Assembly (NCBI RefSeq): GCF_015390235.1
Contig: NZ_VUOH01000003.1
Span: forward strand, 1 to 64,000
Length of the DNA: 64,000 nt
Reading direction: 5' to 3'
From: Quadrisphaera sp. INWT6
GTDB lineage: Bacteria; Actinomycetota; Actinomycetes; Actinomycetales; Quadrisphaeraceae
Shown piece by piece: positions 32,717 to 42,754 of this stretch. The first letter of the stretch is position 1. Every line of letters starts with the position of its first letter. The position numbers and the translations under genes were made by a program. The notes below the pieces were generated by a model. That model was not told the DNA's origin. It did no database searches and saw nothing but the letters and a program-made list of their open reading frames with translations.

Positions 32717-35047
32717 GTGTCCAGCAAGGGCGACGTCAGGGTCAGGCGCGAGGTGCAGGTCCGCCGCACCGGGGGGCGGCTGTCGCTGCCCGAGCGCGCG
32801 TCGCTCGCCAGCGCGCTGGGAGCCGCGGCCTACACGGTCTTCGCGCTCCTGCCGAGCACCGCGGCCCTCGCACCCGACGTCTCGATGGTGCTCGTGGCCG
32901 GGGCGGCCGTCGTCCTGGCGGTCGCGGCCCTCGCACCGCGCCCCGACGACCGGACCCCCTGGCTCCTCGTCACCGCCGGGCTGACCGGCACGGTCGTGGC
33001 CCGGGCCGTCGCCGTCGGCGCCGGGACCCTGCCGCCCGGAGCGGTCCTGCCCGCCCACCTCTACGCCGACGTCCCGTGGCTCGGGCCGGCGGTGGTCGCG
33101 AGCCTCGCCGTCGTCGTCGCCGGCGTGCACCGCCTCGTCGCCGGCTCCCTCAGCGGGGTCCGCGCCGGGCAGTGGCAGGACGCCGCCCTCGTCGCGGTCG
33201 TGGCCCTGGCGCTCGCCGTCGCGCTCCTGTCCCAGCGCCTGCACGACCTGGGGCTCGGTCCCGGCGCGACGCTGGCGGTCGTGGCGCGCCCGGTGGCCGC
33301 CCTGCTGGTCCTCGGCGTGGTCGTGGCGGCCGTGGTCCTGCGGGGCCGGGACCGGGACCCCCGCCTGGAGGTGGTCGGCCTGGCCGGCGCGGTGCTCGCG
33401 GTGGCAGAGGTGACCGCCTTCAGCTGGTCGCTGGTGCCGGGCCCCGTCGAGGCCTGGGTCGAGGTCGTGGTCGGCGCTGCCCGGGTGACCTCCTTCTGCC
33501 TGTTCGCCACGGCGGCGCTCAGCGCCGGCGCCCCCCGCTCGCGCGCCACCCCCTCGCCGCGCGTCGCCCAGCTGCTGGTCATCGGCGTGCTGCTGGCCGC
33601 CGTCGCGCTGGTCGGCGCCGACCACCTCGGCCTGGTCGCCCCGCTGCCCCCGACGGCGACCACGGCCCTGGCCGTGGTGGTGCTCGGGGCGGGCGTGCGG
33701 CTGGTGCAGCTGAGCGCCGAGGTGGGCGGGCTGGCCGACGCGCGCCACCAGCTCGCCCACGACGACCTCACCGGCCTGCTGAACCGCCGCGGCATGACCG
33801 CCGCCGCGCGCGACCACGTCCGCCGCGGCGGACGCTCCGCGGCGCTCGTGCTGGTCGACCTCGACGCCTTCAAGGACGTCAACGACCGGTGCGGCACCGC
33901 CGTCGGCGACGAGGTGCTGCGGGTGGTCGCCCGGCGCCTGGAACGCACCGTGCGGTCGGGGCTCGTCGCCCGGCTGGGCGGCGACGAGTTCGCCCTGGTG
34001 ATGGCCGGCGTCGCGGAGCCGGACCTCGTGGAGCTGGCGGCGCGGGCCCTGGAGGCGGTGCGGGCACCGATCACCGTGGCCGACCGGCAGCTGCGCATCG
34101 GCGCCAGCGCCGGCATCGCCACCACCGGCACCGCCGCCGACGGCACCGGGGGCGAGGAGCTGCTGCGCAGGGCTGAGCTGGCCCTGCGCCGCGCCAAGTC
34201 CACCGGCGGGACGGCCGTCTACGACGAGGCGCTCGACGCCGCCGCCCGGCTGCGCGAGCGGCTGCTCGACGACCTGCGCACCGTCATCGAGTCCCCCAGC
34301 GGTGCGGCGGGCCGGGTGGTCGCCCACTACCAGCCGCAGGTCGACGCCGACGGCACCGTCAGCGGGGTCGAGGCGCTGGTGCGGTGGGAGCACCCCGAGC
34401 TGGGGCTGCTGCAGCCCTTCGCGTTCATCGACCTGGCCGAGGAGCACGGGCTGCTGCCGGGCCTGACCGAGCAGGTGCTGCGCCAGGCGGTGGCCGAGAC
34501 CGCGCGCTGGCGGGCCCTCGGGCACCCGCTGAGGTGCTCGGTGAACCTTTCGGCGAGCTGCCTGGACTGGCCGCGGCTGCTCGACGTCGTCGACGACGTG
34601 CTGGCCAGCCGGCTGCTGCCCGCCGACGCGCTGGTCCTGGAGGTCACCGAGACCGGGCTGGTCAGCGACGCCGCGGACGGCCTGCGGGTCGCGGCCGAGC
34701 TGGTGGCGCGGGGCGTGGAGCTGTCCATCGACGACTACGGCACCGGGTACTCCTCCCTGGCCCACCTCAACCACCTGCCCGCCCGCGAGCTCAAGCTCGA
34801 CCGCGCCTTCACGCGGCAGCTGCTGGACGACGAGCGGACCGCGACCATCGTGCGCGCCACCATCGCCCTGGCCCACGACCTGGGCATGCGCCTCGTGGCC
34901 GAGGGCGTGGAGGACGAGGCGACGCTCCTGGCCATCACGGCCATCGGCTGCGACGTCACGCAGGGGTACTGGCACAGCCGCCCGCTGCCGGCGAGCGAGC
35001 TCACCGGCTGGCTGGTCCAGCGCTCTGCACGGGCGATCACCGCCTGA
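32717..35047 (+). CDS. membrane GGDEF-EAL protein (cyclic-di-GMP turnover)
   Basis: A 776-residue protein. About nine hydrophobic segments occupy residues 25-340, then GGDEF (LDAFKDVNDRCGTAVGDEVL and VARLGGDEFALVMAG) and EAL (GVEALVRWEHPELGLL) domains. In the EAL domain all catalytic positions look intact: VNLSA, EVTET, IDDYGTGYSS, LKLDRAF with the Lys, and VAEGVED. In the GGDEF domain the core is intact, but the His of the usual GHxxGD substrate loop is Thr (CGTAVGD), and no RxxD inhibitory site precedes it. It may lean towards cyclic-di-GMP breakdown. It has the same layout as the protein at 19.3-21.4 kb, whose EAL has lost the Lys, so the two could play opposite roles. GTG 32717 is the likely start. 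Confidence 0.9.
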   Translation: MSSKGDVRVRREVQVRRTGGRLSLPERASLASALGAAAYTVFALLPSTAALAPDVSMVLVAGAAVVLAVAALAPRPDDRTPWLLVTAGLTGTVVARAVAVGAGTLPPGAVLPAHLYADVPWLGPAVVASLAVVVAGVHRLVAGSLSGVRAGQWQDAALVAVVALALAVALLSQRLHDLGLGPGATLAVVARPVAALLVLGVVVAAVVLRGRDRDPRLEVVGLAGAVLAVAEVTAFSWSLVPGPVEAWVEVVVGAARVTSFCLFATAALSAGAPRSRATPSPRVAQLLVIGVLLAAVALVGADHLGLVAPLPPTATTALAVVVLGAGVRLVQLSAEVGGLADARHQLAHDDLTGLLNRRGMTAAARDHVRRGGRSAALVLVDLDAFKDVNDRCGTAVGDEVLRVVARRLERTVRSGLVARLGGDEFALVMAGVAEPDLVELAARALEAVRAPITVADRQLRIGASAGIATTGTAADGTGGEELLRRAELALRRAKSTGGTAVYDEALDAAARLRERLLDDLRTVIESPSGAAGRVVAHYQPQVDADGTVSGVEALVRWEHPELGLLQPFAFIDLAEEHGLLPGLTEQVLRQAVAETARWRALGHPLRCSVNLSASCLDWPRLLDVVDDVLASRLLPADALVLEVTETGLVSDAADGLRVAAELVARGVELSIDDYGTGYSSLAHLNHLPARELKLDRAFTRQLLDDERTATIVRATIALAHDLGMRLVAEGVEDEATLLAITAIGCDVTQGYWHSRPLPASELTGWLVQRSARAITA

Positions 35048-35066
35048 CACGAGCACGCTGTGCGGG

Positions 35067-36419
35067 GTGAGCCCAGGAGCGACGCCCTCGACCGACAGCC
35101 GTGACGCCCCCGCGCTGGCCAGGACGGTCTCGGGACGGCTGCTGTTCCTCTTCATCCTCGGCGACGTGCTGGGCGCCGGCGTCTACGTGCTGGTGGGCGA
35201 GGTGGCCGGCGCCTCCGGCGGAGCGGTCTGGGTACCGCTGCTGCTGGCCCTCGGGCTGGCGCTGCTGACCGCGGCGTCGTACGCCGAGCTCGCCACCAAG
35301 CACCCCCGCGCCGGGGGCGCCGCGGTCTACACGACCCGGGCCTTCGGGCCGCTGGTCGGGTTCGTCGTGGGGTTCTGCATGCTCGCGGCGGGGGTGGTGT
35401 CCGTGGCTGCCCTGGCCCGCGCGTTCGGCGGCGACTACCTCGCGGCCTTCGTCGACCTCCCGGTCGTGCCCGTCGCCGTGGTCTTCCTCCTGGCCCTGGC
35501 GGCGCTCAACGCCCGGGGCATCCGCGACTCGCTGCGGGCCAACGTCGTGATGACCTGCATCGAGGTGGGTGGCCTCGTGCTCGTCGTCGTCCTGGGCCTG
35601 GTGGTGCTGGCCCGCGACGGCGGCGACGCCTCGCGGCTCACCTCCCTGGGCACGCCCGAGAGCGGTCCCGTCGCCGCGGTGCTCGCCGGCAGCGTGCTGG
35701 CCTTCTACTCCTTCGTCGGCTTCGAGACGTCGGTGAACGTGGCCGAGGAGGTCCGCGACCCGCGCCGCAGCTACCCGAGGGCCCTCTTCGGCGCGCTGGC
35801 CGCCGCCGGCGTCGTCTACCTGGCCGTCGGCGTCGTGGCGAGCCTGGTGGTGCCCACCGACGTCCTGGCGAGCTCCAGCGGGCCCCTGCTCGAGGTGGTG
35901 CGCGAGGCCGGGATCGTGCCGCCGGTGGTGTTCGCCGCGATCGCGCTGGTCGCCGTCGCCAACGGCGCGCTGCTCACCGGGATCATGAGCTCGCGGCTCA
36001 CCTACGGCATGGCCCGCGACGGAGCCGTTCCGCGGGGGCTGGCCAGGGTGCTGCCGCGGCGGCGGACCCCGTGGGTGGCGATCCTCGTCACCACGGCGGC
36101 GTCGCTCCTGCTGGCGCTCACCGGTGGGGTGGCCGACCTGGCCGCCACGCTCGTGCTGCTGCTGCTCGTGGTCTTCACCGCCGTGAACGCGGCGGTGCTC
36201 GTGCTGCGGCGGCGCGACGGCGGGAGCACCGACCACTTCCGGGCGCCCACGGTGCTGCCGGTCCTCGGCATCGCCTCGTGCGTGCTGCTCGCGACGCAGG
36301 TCGAGGGCGGCGTGTGGCTGCGCGGCGGGGTGCTGGTGGTCATTGGGGTGGTGCTGGGGGTGGTGTCGACGGCGCTGCGCCGCCGGTCACCTCGCGCGCC
36401 AGAGCCGTCAGCTCGCTGA
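35067..36419 (+). CDS. APC-family amino acid permease
   Basis: A 450-residue protein with about 12 helices. The helix-1 substrate loop is LFLFILGDVLGAGVYVLVGE and helix 6 contains SFVGFETSVNVAEEVRDPRR, both hallmarks of the APC amino-acid permeases (the cationic amino-acid or YfnA-like group). It imports amino acids, probably by proton symport. GTG 35067 is 7 nt after CACGCT, so it may be leaderless. It is 19 nt downstream of the GGDEF-EAL gene. The last 80 nt overlap the 3' end of the convergent LysR gene, giving the permease a basic, proline-rich tail. Confidence 0.9.
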   Translation: MSPGATPSTDSRDAPALARTVSGRLLFLFILGDVLGAGVYVLVGEVAGASGGAVWVPLLLALGLALLTAASYAELATKHPRAGGAAVYTTRAFGPLVGFVVGFCMLAAGVVSVAALARAFGGDYLAAFVDLPVVPVAVVFLLALAALNARGIRDSLRANVVMTCIEVGGLVLVVVLGLVVLARDGGDASRLTSLGTPESGPVAAVLAGSVLAFYSFVGFETSVNVAEEVRDPRRSYPRALFGALAAAGVVYLAVGVVASLVVPTDVLASSSGPLLEVVREAGIVPPVVFAAIALVAVANGALLTGIMSSRLTYGMARDGAVPRGLARVLPRRRTPWVAILVTTAASLLLALTGGVADLAATLVLLLLVVFTAVNAAVLVLRRRDGGSTDHFRAPTVLPVLGIASCVLLATQVEGGVWLRGGVLVVIGVVLGVVSTALRRRSPRAPEPSAR

Positions 36420-37278
36420 GCACCCGCTGCACCACCGGCCGCTCGGCCACCTCGGCGCGCACCAGCGCGTCGACCTGGCGGCCCGCGCGCACGCCCAGCA
36501 GCGGCAGCAGCCGCACCCCGGGGTGGCGGCCGCAGGTGTAGCGGGGCAGCAGGGCCGCGCCGTGGCCCGCCGCCACCAGCTCCAGCACCACGTGGAAGTC
36601 GTTGACGCGGGAGACGACGCGCGGGTCGTCGACCACCGCGCGGAGCACCTCCGCCACGGGGAAGCCCTCCTTCACCGAGATCCACCGCTCCCGGGCGACG
36701 TCGGCCGGGGTGACCCCCGCAGAGCCCGTCGACGGGCGGGCCAGCGGGTGCGCGGTCGGCACGGCGACGTCGAGGGGCTCCCGCAGCAGCGGCACCACCC
36801 GCACCCCCGGGCTGCCCACCCACGCGCGCTCCCCCTCGGGACGGTGGGCGATGACGACGTCGAGCCTGTCGGTGAGGGGGGCGAAGTCGTCCAGCGGCAC
36901 GTCCTCGTCGGTGACCTCGACCTCGACGCCGCTGCCCGCCAGGCGCGTCAGCAGCCCGGGGAGCAGGAGCTCCGCGCCGCTGGAGAACGCCGACACCCGG
37001 ACCAGGCCCGTGGCCGCCTGCTGCTGGTCGCGGACCGCGCCGCGGGCCCGCTCGAGGGCCACGGCCACGTCGTCGGCGGCGGCCGCGAGCGCCAGGCCGG
37101 CGTCGGTGAGGCGCAGGCCGCGGCCGACGCGCTCGGTCAGCGGGACCCCGGCGGTGCGGGTCAGCGAGGCCAGGTGCTGGGAGACGGCCGACGGGGTCAG
37201 GTGCAGGACGGCGGCGGCGCGCGTCACCCCTCCCTGCGACCTGACGGCGCGCAGCGCCTCGAGGGCCCTCACGTCCAC
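36340..37278 (-). CDS. LysR family transcriptional regulator
   Basis: A 312-residue regulator. The N-terminal winged helix is VDVRALEALRAVRSQGGVTR followed by AAAVLHLTPSAVSQHLASLT (helix-turn-helix about 18-45). The remainder is a type-2 periplasmic-binding-like effector domain (GLVRVSAFSSGAELLLPGLL, FHVVLELVAAGHGAALLP). GTG 37278 was chosen as it precedes the helix-turn-helix by the usual few residues. It is divergent from an EamA exporter gene, a common pairing in which the LysR protein activates the exporter. The C-terminal tail (TPPPAPP) lies in the 80-nt overlap with the APC permease gene. Confidence 0.9.
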   Translation of the reverse strand: MDVRALEALRAVRSQGGVTRAAAVLHLTPSAVSQHLASLTRTAGVPLTERVGRGLRLTDAGLALAAAADDVAVALERARGAVRDQQQAATGLVRVSAFSSGAELLLPGLLTRLAGSGVEVEVTDEDVPLDDFAPLTDRLDVVIAHRPEGERAWVGSPGVRVVPLLREPLDVAVPTAHPLARPSTGSAGVTPADVARERWISVKEGFPVAEVLRAVVDDPRVVSRVNDFHVVLELVAAGHGAALLPRYTCGRHPGVRLLPLLGVRAGRQVDALVRAEVAERPVVQRVLSELTALAREVTGGAAPSTPPPAPPQ

Positions 37279-37341
37279 AGCCCCACCCCTCTCCCTCGCC
37301 CTCTCCGTCGTCCTGCCGTGATCATGGACGACTGCCGCTCC

Positions 37342-37367
37342 AACCATCCAGTGCTACTGAACCATCC
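37342..37367 (+). promoter_or_regulatory. direct repeat AACCATCC, possible LysR site
   Basis: AACCATCC occurs at 37342-37349 and 37360-37367, 18 bp apart, midway between the divergent LysR and EamA genes. The spacing is close to two helical turns. It is a candidate binding site for the LysR regulator. Confidence 0.4.
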
Positions 37368-37419
37368 GTGTCCCAGATGTCGATGGACTGCACGGTCGGT
37401 GGTGCCCCACCGTGAGCGG

Positions 37420-38424
37420 GTGCCTACCTCCGCCCGCCTGCTCGCCCTGCTCGTCGCCGTGACGTGGGGCCTCAACTTCGTGGCCATCCACCTGTCGCTG
37501 GAGCAGTTCCCCCCGCTGCTGTGCGCCGCGGTGCGCTTCGCGGTGATCGCCGTCCCGGTGGTGCTCCTCGTGCCCCGGCCGCAGGGCGTGCCCCTGCGGT
37601 GGCTGCTCGCCTACGGGGCCGGCTTCGGCGTCGCGCAGTTCGTCTTCCTCTACACCGCGATGGCGGTCGGCATGCCGGCTGGGCTGGCCTCGCTGGTGCT
37701 GCAGTCGTCGGCGCCCTTCACCGTGGTGCTCGCCGCGCTCCTGCTCCACGAGCGCCTGGCGCCGCGCCAGGTGGCGGGGGTCGCCGTCGCCGTCACCGCC
37801 CTGCTCGGCATCGCCGCGTCGCGCGCCGAGCTGGGTGGGACCGCGACGCTGGTGCCGGTGCTGCTCACGCTGCTCGGCGGTCTGGGGTGGGCGTTCGGCA
37901 ACCTCGCCTCGCGGCTGGCCTGGCGCGAGCGGGTCGCCACCGGCTCCCCGCCGAGCGCCGCCGAGTCGCTGCGCCTGGTGCTGTGGGTGTCGGTGGTGCC
38001 GCCGCTGCCGCTGGGCCTGGCGTCGCTGGCGCTGGAGGGGCCGACCCGCATCGCGGGCGCGTTCACCGGCCTCGGCTCGACGACCGGGCTCCTGGCGATC
38101 GCGGGGCTGGCGTTCACCGTGCTCGTCGCGACGCTGGTGGGCCAGGTCGTCTGGTCGGCGCTGATGGCTCGCCACCCGTCGAGCTCGGTCGCACCGTTCT
38201 CGATGCTGGTGCCCGTCGTCGGCATGCTCGCGGCGCACGTGCTGCTCGGCGAGGCGACGCCGTGGCGGGAGGTCGCCCTCGGCGCCGTCGTCGTGGCCGG
38301 GGTCCTGCTCGGCTCGCTGCGCCCGCGGCGCCGCCCCGCTCCCCCGGCTCCCCCGGCCCCCGCTGCTGCGGCGGCTGCGGCGGCTGCGGCGGAGGGGGAC
38401 GCCCCGATCGGCGCACGGGCCTGA
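37420..38424 (+). CDS. EamA/DMT-family transporter
   Basis: A 334-residue protein with two EamA repeats (about 10 helices): TSARLLALLVAVTWGLNFVA at the start, SAPFTVVLAALLLHERLAPR in repeat 1 and APFSMLVPVVGMLAAHVLLG in repeat 2. The end is a low-complexity Pro/Ala tail with ten consecutive alanines. Members export amino acids or other metabolites, and the divergent LysR regulator suggests export induced by the metabolite itself. GTG 37420 was chosen because the first helix starts right after it; an in-frame ATG at 37324 would add a Cys-rich leader and run through the presumed operator region. Confidence 0.88.
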   Translation: MPTSARLLALLVAVTWGLNFVAIHLSLEQFPPLLCAAVRFAVIAVPVVLLVPRPQGVPLRWLLAYGAGFGVAQFVFLYTAMAVGMPAGLASLVLQSSAPFTVVLAALLLHERLAPRQVAGVAVAVTALLGIAASRAELGGTATLVPVLLTLLGGLGWAFGNLASRLAWRERVATGSPPSAAESLRLVLWVSVVPPLPLGLASLALEGPTRIAGAFTGLGSTTGLLAIAGLAFTVLVATLVGQVVWSALMARHPSSSVAPFSMLVPVVGMLAAHVLLGEATPWREVALGAVVVAGVLLGSLRPRRRPAPPAPPAPAAAAAAAAAAEGDAPIGARA

Positions 38425-38441
38425 CACTTCCGGCCCTCGTC

Positions 38442-38537
38442 ACCCCCTCCGCGACGATCACGCACCTGCGCGCCACCACCGCCCCCCTCGTACCGGCGAT
38501 CTGACGCTCAGGTGAGTGATCGTCGCGGGGAGGGGGT
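38442..38537. terminator. long inverted repeat between convergent EamA and miaB genes
   Basis: The left arm 38442-38468 contains GCGACGATCACGCACCTG. The right arm 38509-38537 carries its complement (CAGGTGAGTGATCGTCGC), and the CCCCCTCC / GGAGGGGG ends also pair with two extra bases on the right. The stem is about 26 bp with a 40-nt loop. It ends at the miaB stop and probably terminates both genes. Confidence 0.65.
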
Positions 38538-40126
38538 CAGGCGACGGGGGTGCGCAGGGTGGGCATGCCCAGGCCGACCGAGCGACCACCGGCGCCGCCA
38601 CCGGCACCCACCCCCTGCCCGGGGCTGCCCTGGGCGGGGACGCCGCACGAGGCCAGCTGGCGGCGGTCGTAGGCGTCGCCGCCGCGGGTCCGCCGCACGC
38701 GCAGCGCCTGGCCGGCCGGCACGTCGGCGACCAGGTGGTGCGGCGCCGACTGCGTGACCTCGACGGTGATGACGTCGCCCGGGCGGGGCCGGTCGGCGTC
38801 GTCCACGCCGTCGGGCAGCCCCACGTGCACGAGCCGGTTGTCGCGGGCGCGGCCCGAGAGGCGCTGGCTGGCGCCGTCCTTCTTGCCCTTCGCCTCGCCG
38901 ACCAGCACCTCGACGGTCCGGCCGACCTGCAGCGCAGCCTCAGACTCGCCGATCCGCTCCTGCAGCGCGATGAGCCGCTCGTACCGCTCCTGCACCACGG
39001 CCTTGGGCAGCTGATCGGGCATGGTTGCGGCCGGTGTGCCGGGGCGCTGGGAGTACTGGAAGGTGAACGCGCTGGCGAAGCGCGACGCCTCGACCACGCG
39101 GAGCGTCTCGGCGAAGTCGTCCTCGGTCTCACCGGGGAAGCCCACGATGATGTCGGTGGAGATCGCCGCGTCGGGGATCTGCGCGCGCACGCGGTCGAGG
39201 ATGCCGAGGAACTTCTCCGACCGGTACGAGCGGCGCATCGCGCGCAGCACCCGGTCCGAGCCCGACTGCAGCGGCATGTGCAGCTGCGGCATCACCGTGG
39301 GCGTCTCGGCCATGGCGGTGATGACGTCGTCGGTGAACATCGCCGGGTGCGGGCTGGTGAAGCGGACCCGCTCGATCCCGTCGACGCGGCCGACGGCGCG
39401 CAGCAGGTCGGCGAACGCCGAGTTGCCGCGGCCCCGCGCCGCGTCGTCGAGCGCGTCGCCGAAGCCGCCGACCCCCGTGCCGTACGAGTTCACGTTCTGC
39501 CCGAGCAGCGTCACCTCGACCACGCCGTCGGCGACGAGCGCCTCGACCTCGGCCAGCACGTCACCGGGGCGGCGGTCCTTCTCCTTGCCGCGCAGCGCCG
39601 GCACGATGCAGAACGTGCAGGTGTTGTTGCACCCCACGCTGATCGACACCCACGCGCTGGCCGCCGACTCGCGGGCCTGCGGCAGCGTCGAGGGGAAGAC
39701 CTCGAGCTCCTCCAGCACCTCCACCTGCGCCTCGGCCTGCACGCGGGAGCGCTCCAGCAGCGCCGGCAGGGCGTGGGTGTTGTGGGTGCCGAAGACGACG
39801 TCGACCCAGGGCGCCTTCGCGACGATGACGTCGCGGTCCTTCTGCGCCAGGCACCCGCCGACGGCGATCTGCATGCCCGGGCGGCGCGCCTTCACGCTGG
39901 CCAGGTGCCCGAGGTTGCCGTAGAGCCGGTTGTCGGCGTTCTCGCGGACCGCACAGGTGTTGAGGACGACGACGTCCGCCTCCCCCGTCTTCGCGGCGTC
40001 GTCCTCGGCGCGGGAGTAGCCCGCGCCCTCGAGGAGGCCGGCCAGGCGCTCGGAGTCGTGGGCGTTCATCTGGCACCCGTAGGTGCGGACGGCGTACGTG
40101 CGCTCGACGGGCTCTACCGGTGACAC
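38537..40126 (-). CDS. miaB: tRNA-2-methylthio-N6-dimethylallyladenosine synthase
   Basis: A 529-residue radical-SAM methylthiotransferase. The N-terminal domain begins [20 protein letters not shown] with the first ligand Cys of the auxiliary cluster, followed by [10 protein letters not shown] and VGGCLAQ. The radical-SAM CxxxCxxC is [18 protein letters not shown]. The C-terminal TRAM domain is [10 protein letters not shown] to VEVTQ. It adds the methylthio group to i6A37 made by MiaA. A C-terminal extension of about 60 residues ([15 protein letters not shown]...) is typical of actinobacterial MiaB but poorly conserved. GTG 40126 has TATCCT 6 nt upstream. It is divergent from the DUF2071 gene, 19 bp apart. 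Confidence 0.96.
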   Translation of the reverse strand: MSPVEPVERTYAVRTYGCQMNAHDSERLAGLLEGAGYSRAEDDAAKTGEADVVVLNTCAVRENADNRLYGNLGHLASVKARRPGMQIAVGGCLAQKDRDVIVAKAPWVDVVFGTHNTHALPALLERSRVQAEAQVEVLEELEVFPSTLPQARESAASAWVSISVGCNNTCTFCIVPALRGKEKDRRPGDVLAEVEALVADGVVEVTLLGQNVNSYGTGVGGFGDALDDAARGRGNSAFADLLRAVGRVDGIERVRFTSPHPAMFTDDVITAMAETPTVMPQLHMPLQSGSDRVLRAMRRSYRSEKFLGILDRVRAQIPDAAISTDIIVGFPGETEDDFAETLRVVEASRFASAFTFQYSQRPGTPAATMPDQLPKAVVQERYERLIALQERIGESEAALQVGRTVEVLVGEAKGKKDGASQRLSGRARDNRLVHVGLPDGVDDADRPRPGDVITVEVTQSAPHHLVADVPAGQALRVRRTRGGDAYDRRQLASCGVPAQGSPGQGVGAGGGAGGRSVGLGMPTLRTPVA

Positions 40127-40132
40127 CCGATG

Positions 40133-40138
40133 AGGATA
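40133..40138 (-). promoter_or_regulatory. -10 box (TATCCT) of miaB in a 19-bp divergent interval
   Basis: TATCCT (minus strand) is 6 nt upstream of GTG 40126. On the plus strand the overlapping GAGGAT is 8 nt upstream of the DUF2071 GTG at 40146, so both divergent genes could be leaderless from overlapping promoters. Confidence 0.5.
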
Positions 40139-40145
40139 GGTCGCT

Positions 40146-40973
40146 GTGAGCAGCACCCCGACGCATCCGCCGGAGGCGGTCAGCGCGGCCCCCGACCTGA
40201 CCGGCCCCGTGATGATGGAGCAGGCCTGGCAGGACGCCGCCTTCCTCCACTGGGCGGTGCCGCCCGAGCGCGTGGCGCGGTGGATGCCGCCGGGGGTCCG
40301 GCCCGACGTGCACCCGTCATCGCCGGACGCGACGTGGGTGGGCCTGGTGCCGTTCCGCATGGTCGGGGCGGGGCTGGGCCCGCGGTCGGTGGGCCCGGCC
40401 GTGCCGTGGGCGGGCACCTTCCTGGAGACCAACGTGCGGCTGTACTCCGTCGACGAGACCGGGCGCCGCGGCATCGTCTTCGTGACCCTGGAGTGCTCGC
40501 GGCTGGTGGTCGTGGCCGGGGCGCAGGCCGCCTTCGGGCTGCCCTACCGGTGGTCGCGGATGGCCTTCGACCGCCGCTGGTCCGGCGGCGGGGAGGGGGA
40601 CGACGTCGGGGCCGGCCCCCGGCTGGCGTACGCCCTGAGGGGGCGGGGGCGGCGGTCGCGCGTGCACCAGCGGCTCGAGCTGGCCCTCGGTGACGACCTG
40701 CCCGCCGAGGAGGCAGCCGACGACGCGGGCCTGCCCCGCTGGCTGACCGCCCGGTGGGGGCTGCACCAGCAGCACGTGGGGCGCACCTGGTACGTGCCCA
40801 ACGAGCACGGGCCGTGGCCGCTGCGGCGCGCGAGCGTCGTCGGCTTCGAGGACTCGCTGCTGGCCGACGTCGGCTTCCCCGAGCTGGCGGACCGGGCCCC
40901 GGACTCGGTGCTCGTCTCCTCCGGCGTGGTCACCCGCTTCGGCCTGCCCGGTGACGCGCGAACACCCCGCTAG
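40146..40973 (+). CDS. DUF2071 (YqjF-like) family protein
   Basis: A 275-residue protein of the DUF2071 family. It opens with [20 protein letters not shown] and contains [36 protein letters not shown] and, near the C-terminus, [13 protein letters not shown]. The fold resembles acetoacetate decarboxylase-like barrels, but no function is established for the family. It is soluble, without signal peptide. It lies 19 bp from miaB in divergent orientation and about 90 bp before gluA. There is no ribosome site at GTG 40146. Confidence 0.8.
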   Translation: MSSTPTHPPEAVSAAPDLTGPVMMEQAWQDAAFLHWAVPPERVARWMPPGVRPDVHPSSPDATWVGLVPFRMVGAGLGPRSVGPAVPWAGTFLETNVRLYSVDETGRRGIVFVTLECSRLVVVAGAQAAFGLPYRWSRMAFDRRWSGGGEGDDVGAGPRLAYALRGRGRRSRVHQRLELALGDDLPAEEAADDAGLPRWLTARWGLHQQHVGRTWYVPNEHGPWPLRRASVVGFEDSLLADVGFPELADRAPDSVLVSSGVVTRFGLPGDARTPR

Positions 40974-41027
40974 GGGCTCGATCAGGTCACATCCGCGTCA
41001 CGATGTTTACTCGACCATGAAGGTTCC

Positions 41028-41056
41028 ATGACCATCTCTTGACCTCGGGCTAGGTT
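41028..41056 (+). promoter_or_regulatory. promoter of gluABCD
   Basis: A weak -35 (ATGACC, 41028-41033) and -10 (TAGGTT, 41051-41056) are 17 bp apart. ATG 41065 is 8 nt after the -10 box, so the operon mRNA is probably leaderless. Confidence 0.5.
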
Positions 41057-41064
41057 CCCCGGCC

Positions 41065-41820
<756 letters not shown>

Positions 41821-41833
41821 CCCGGAGGACCCC

Positions 41834-42751
41834 GTGACCCGTTCCACCCGCACCCACCGCCGCACCCGCACCCTCGGCCTCACCGCTGCGGCCGCCGCCT
41901 CGCTGCTGCTCCTGACCGCCTGCGGCGGCGGCTCCTCCGACGCCGGTGACGCCCCCGAGCCCGTCGAGAGCGCCTCGTTCGAGGCCGGCACGACGATGGC
42001 CGAGCTGTCCCAGGCCGGCGCCATCACCATCGGCACCAAGTTCGACCAGCCCGGCTTCGGCCTGGTCGGCCTCACCGACGAGCCCGAGGGCTTCGACGTG
42101 GAGGTCGGCAAGGGCATCGCCGCCCAGCTCGGCCTCTCCGAGGACGACATCACCTGGGTCGAGGCGCCGTCGGCCCAGCGCGAGGACCTCATCACACAGG
42201 GGTCGGTCGACATGGTGATCGCCACCTACACGATCAACGACACCCGCAAGGAGCGCATCACCTTCGCCGGCCCTTACTACGTGGCCGGCCAGCAGATCAT
42301 GGTCGGCGCCAACGAGGACCGCCTCACGGGCCCCGACGACCTGCGCGCCAACCCCGACCTCAAGATCTGCTCGGTCAACGGCTCCACCCCGTCGGAGAAC
42401 ATCCGCGAGTACCTGGCCTCCCCCGACCAGCTGGTGCTCTTCGAGGTCTACGACGACTGCGTCACGGCCATGAAGAACGGCCAGGTGCAGGCGCTGACCA
42501 CCGACAACGTCATCCTGACCGGGTACGTCGCCGAGAACGAGGGCGAGTTCAAGCTGGTCGGCGAGCAGTTCACCGAGGAGCCCTACGGCATCGGCATCAC
42601 CAAGGGCGACACGGCGTTCTGCGAGTTCGTCAACGGCGCGCTGCAGACCATGAGCGAGGACGGCTCCTACGAGGAGGCCTGGACCTCGACCGCCGGGGAG
42701 TACGAGGGCACCGAGGTGCCGACGCTGCCGACCGCGGACCCCTGCGTCTGA
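41834..42751 (+). CDS. gluB: glutamate-type ABC transporter substrate-binding lipoprotein
   Basis: A 305-residue binding protein. The signal peptide (basic RRTRTLGL, then AAAAASLLLLTAC) ends in a lipobox with the lipidated Cys at about residue 26. The mature part has the family-3 amino-acid-binding pattern: AITIGTKFDQPGFGLVG, FDVEVGKGIAAQLG, the QREDLITQGSVDMVIATYTI segment and KGDTAFCEFVNGAL. The two cysteines in the hinge region (LKICSVNG and YDDCVTAM) match GluB proteins. It captures glutamate or a related acid outside the membrane. GTG 41834 has GGAGGA 6 nt upstream. Confidence 0.92.
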   Translation: MTRSTRTHRRTRTLGLTAAAAASLLLLTACGGGSSDAGDAPEPVESASFEAGTTMAELSQAGAITIGTKFDQPGFGLVGLTDEPEGFDVEVGKGIAAQLGLSEDDITWVEAPSAQREDLITQGSVDMVIATYTINDTRKERITFAGPYYVAGQQIMVGANEDRLTGPDDLRANPDLKICSVNGSTPSENIREYLASPDQLVLFEVYDDCVTAMKNGQVQALTTDNVILTGYVAENEGEFKLVGEQFTEEPYGIGITKGDTAFCEFVNGALQTMSEDGSYEEAWTSTAGEYEGTEVPTLPTADPCV

Positions 42752-42754
42752 CGC

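Noticed and set aside
40126..40474. Upstream extension of miaB to 40474
   Set aside because: It would run antisense through the DUF2071 gene and remove the TATCCT promoter; GTG 40126 gives the normal MiaB N-terminus.
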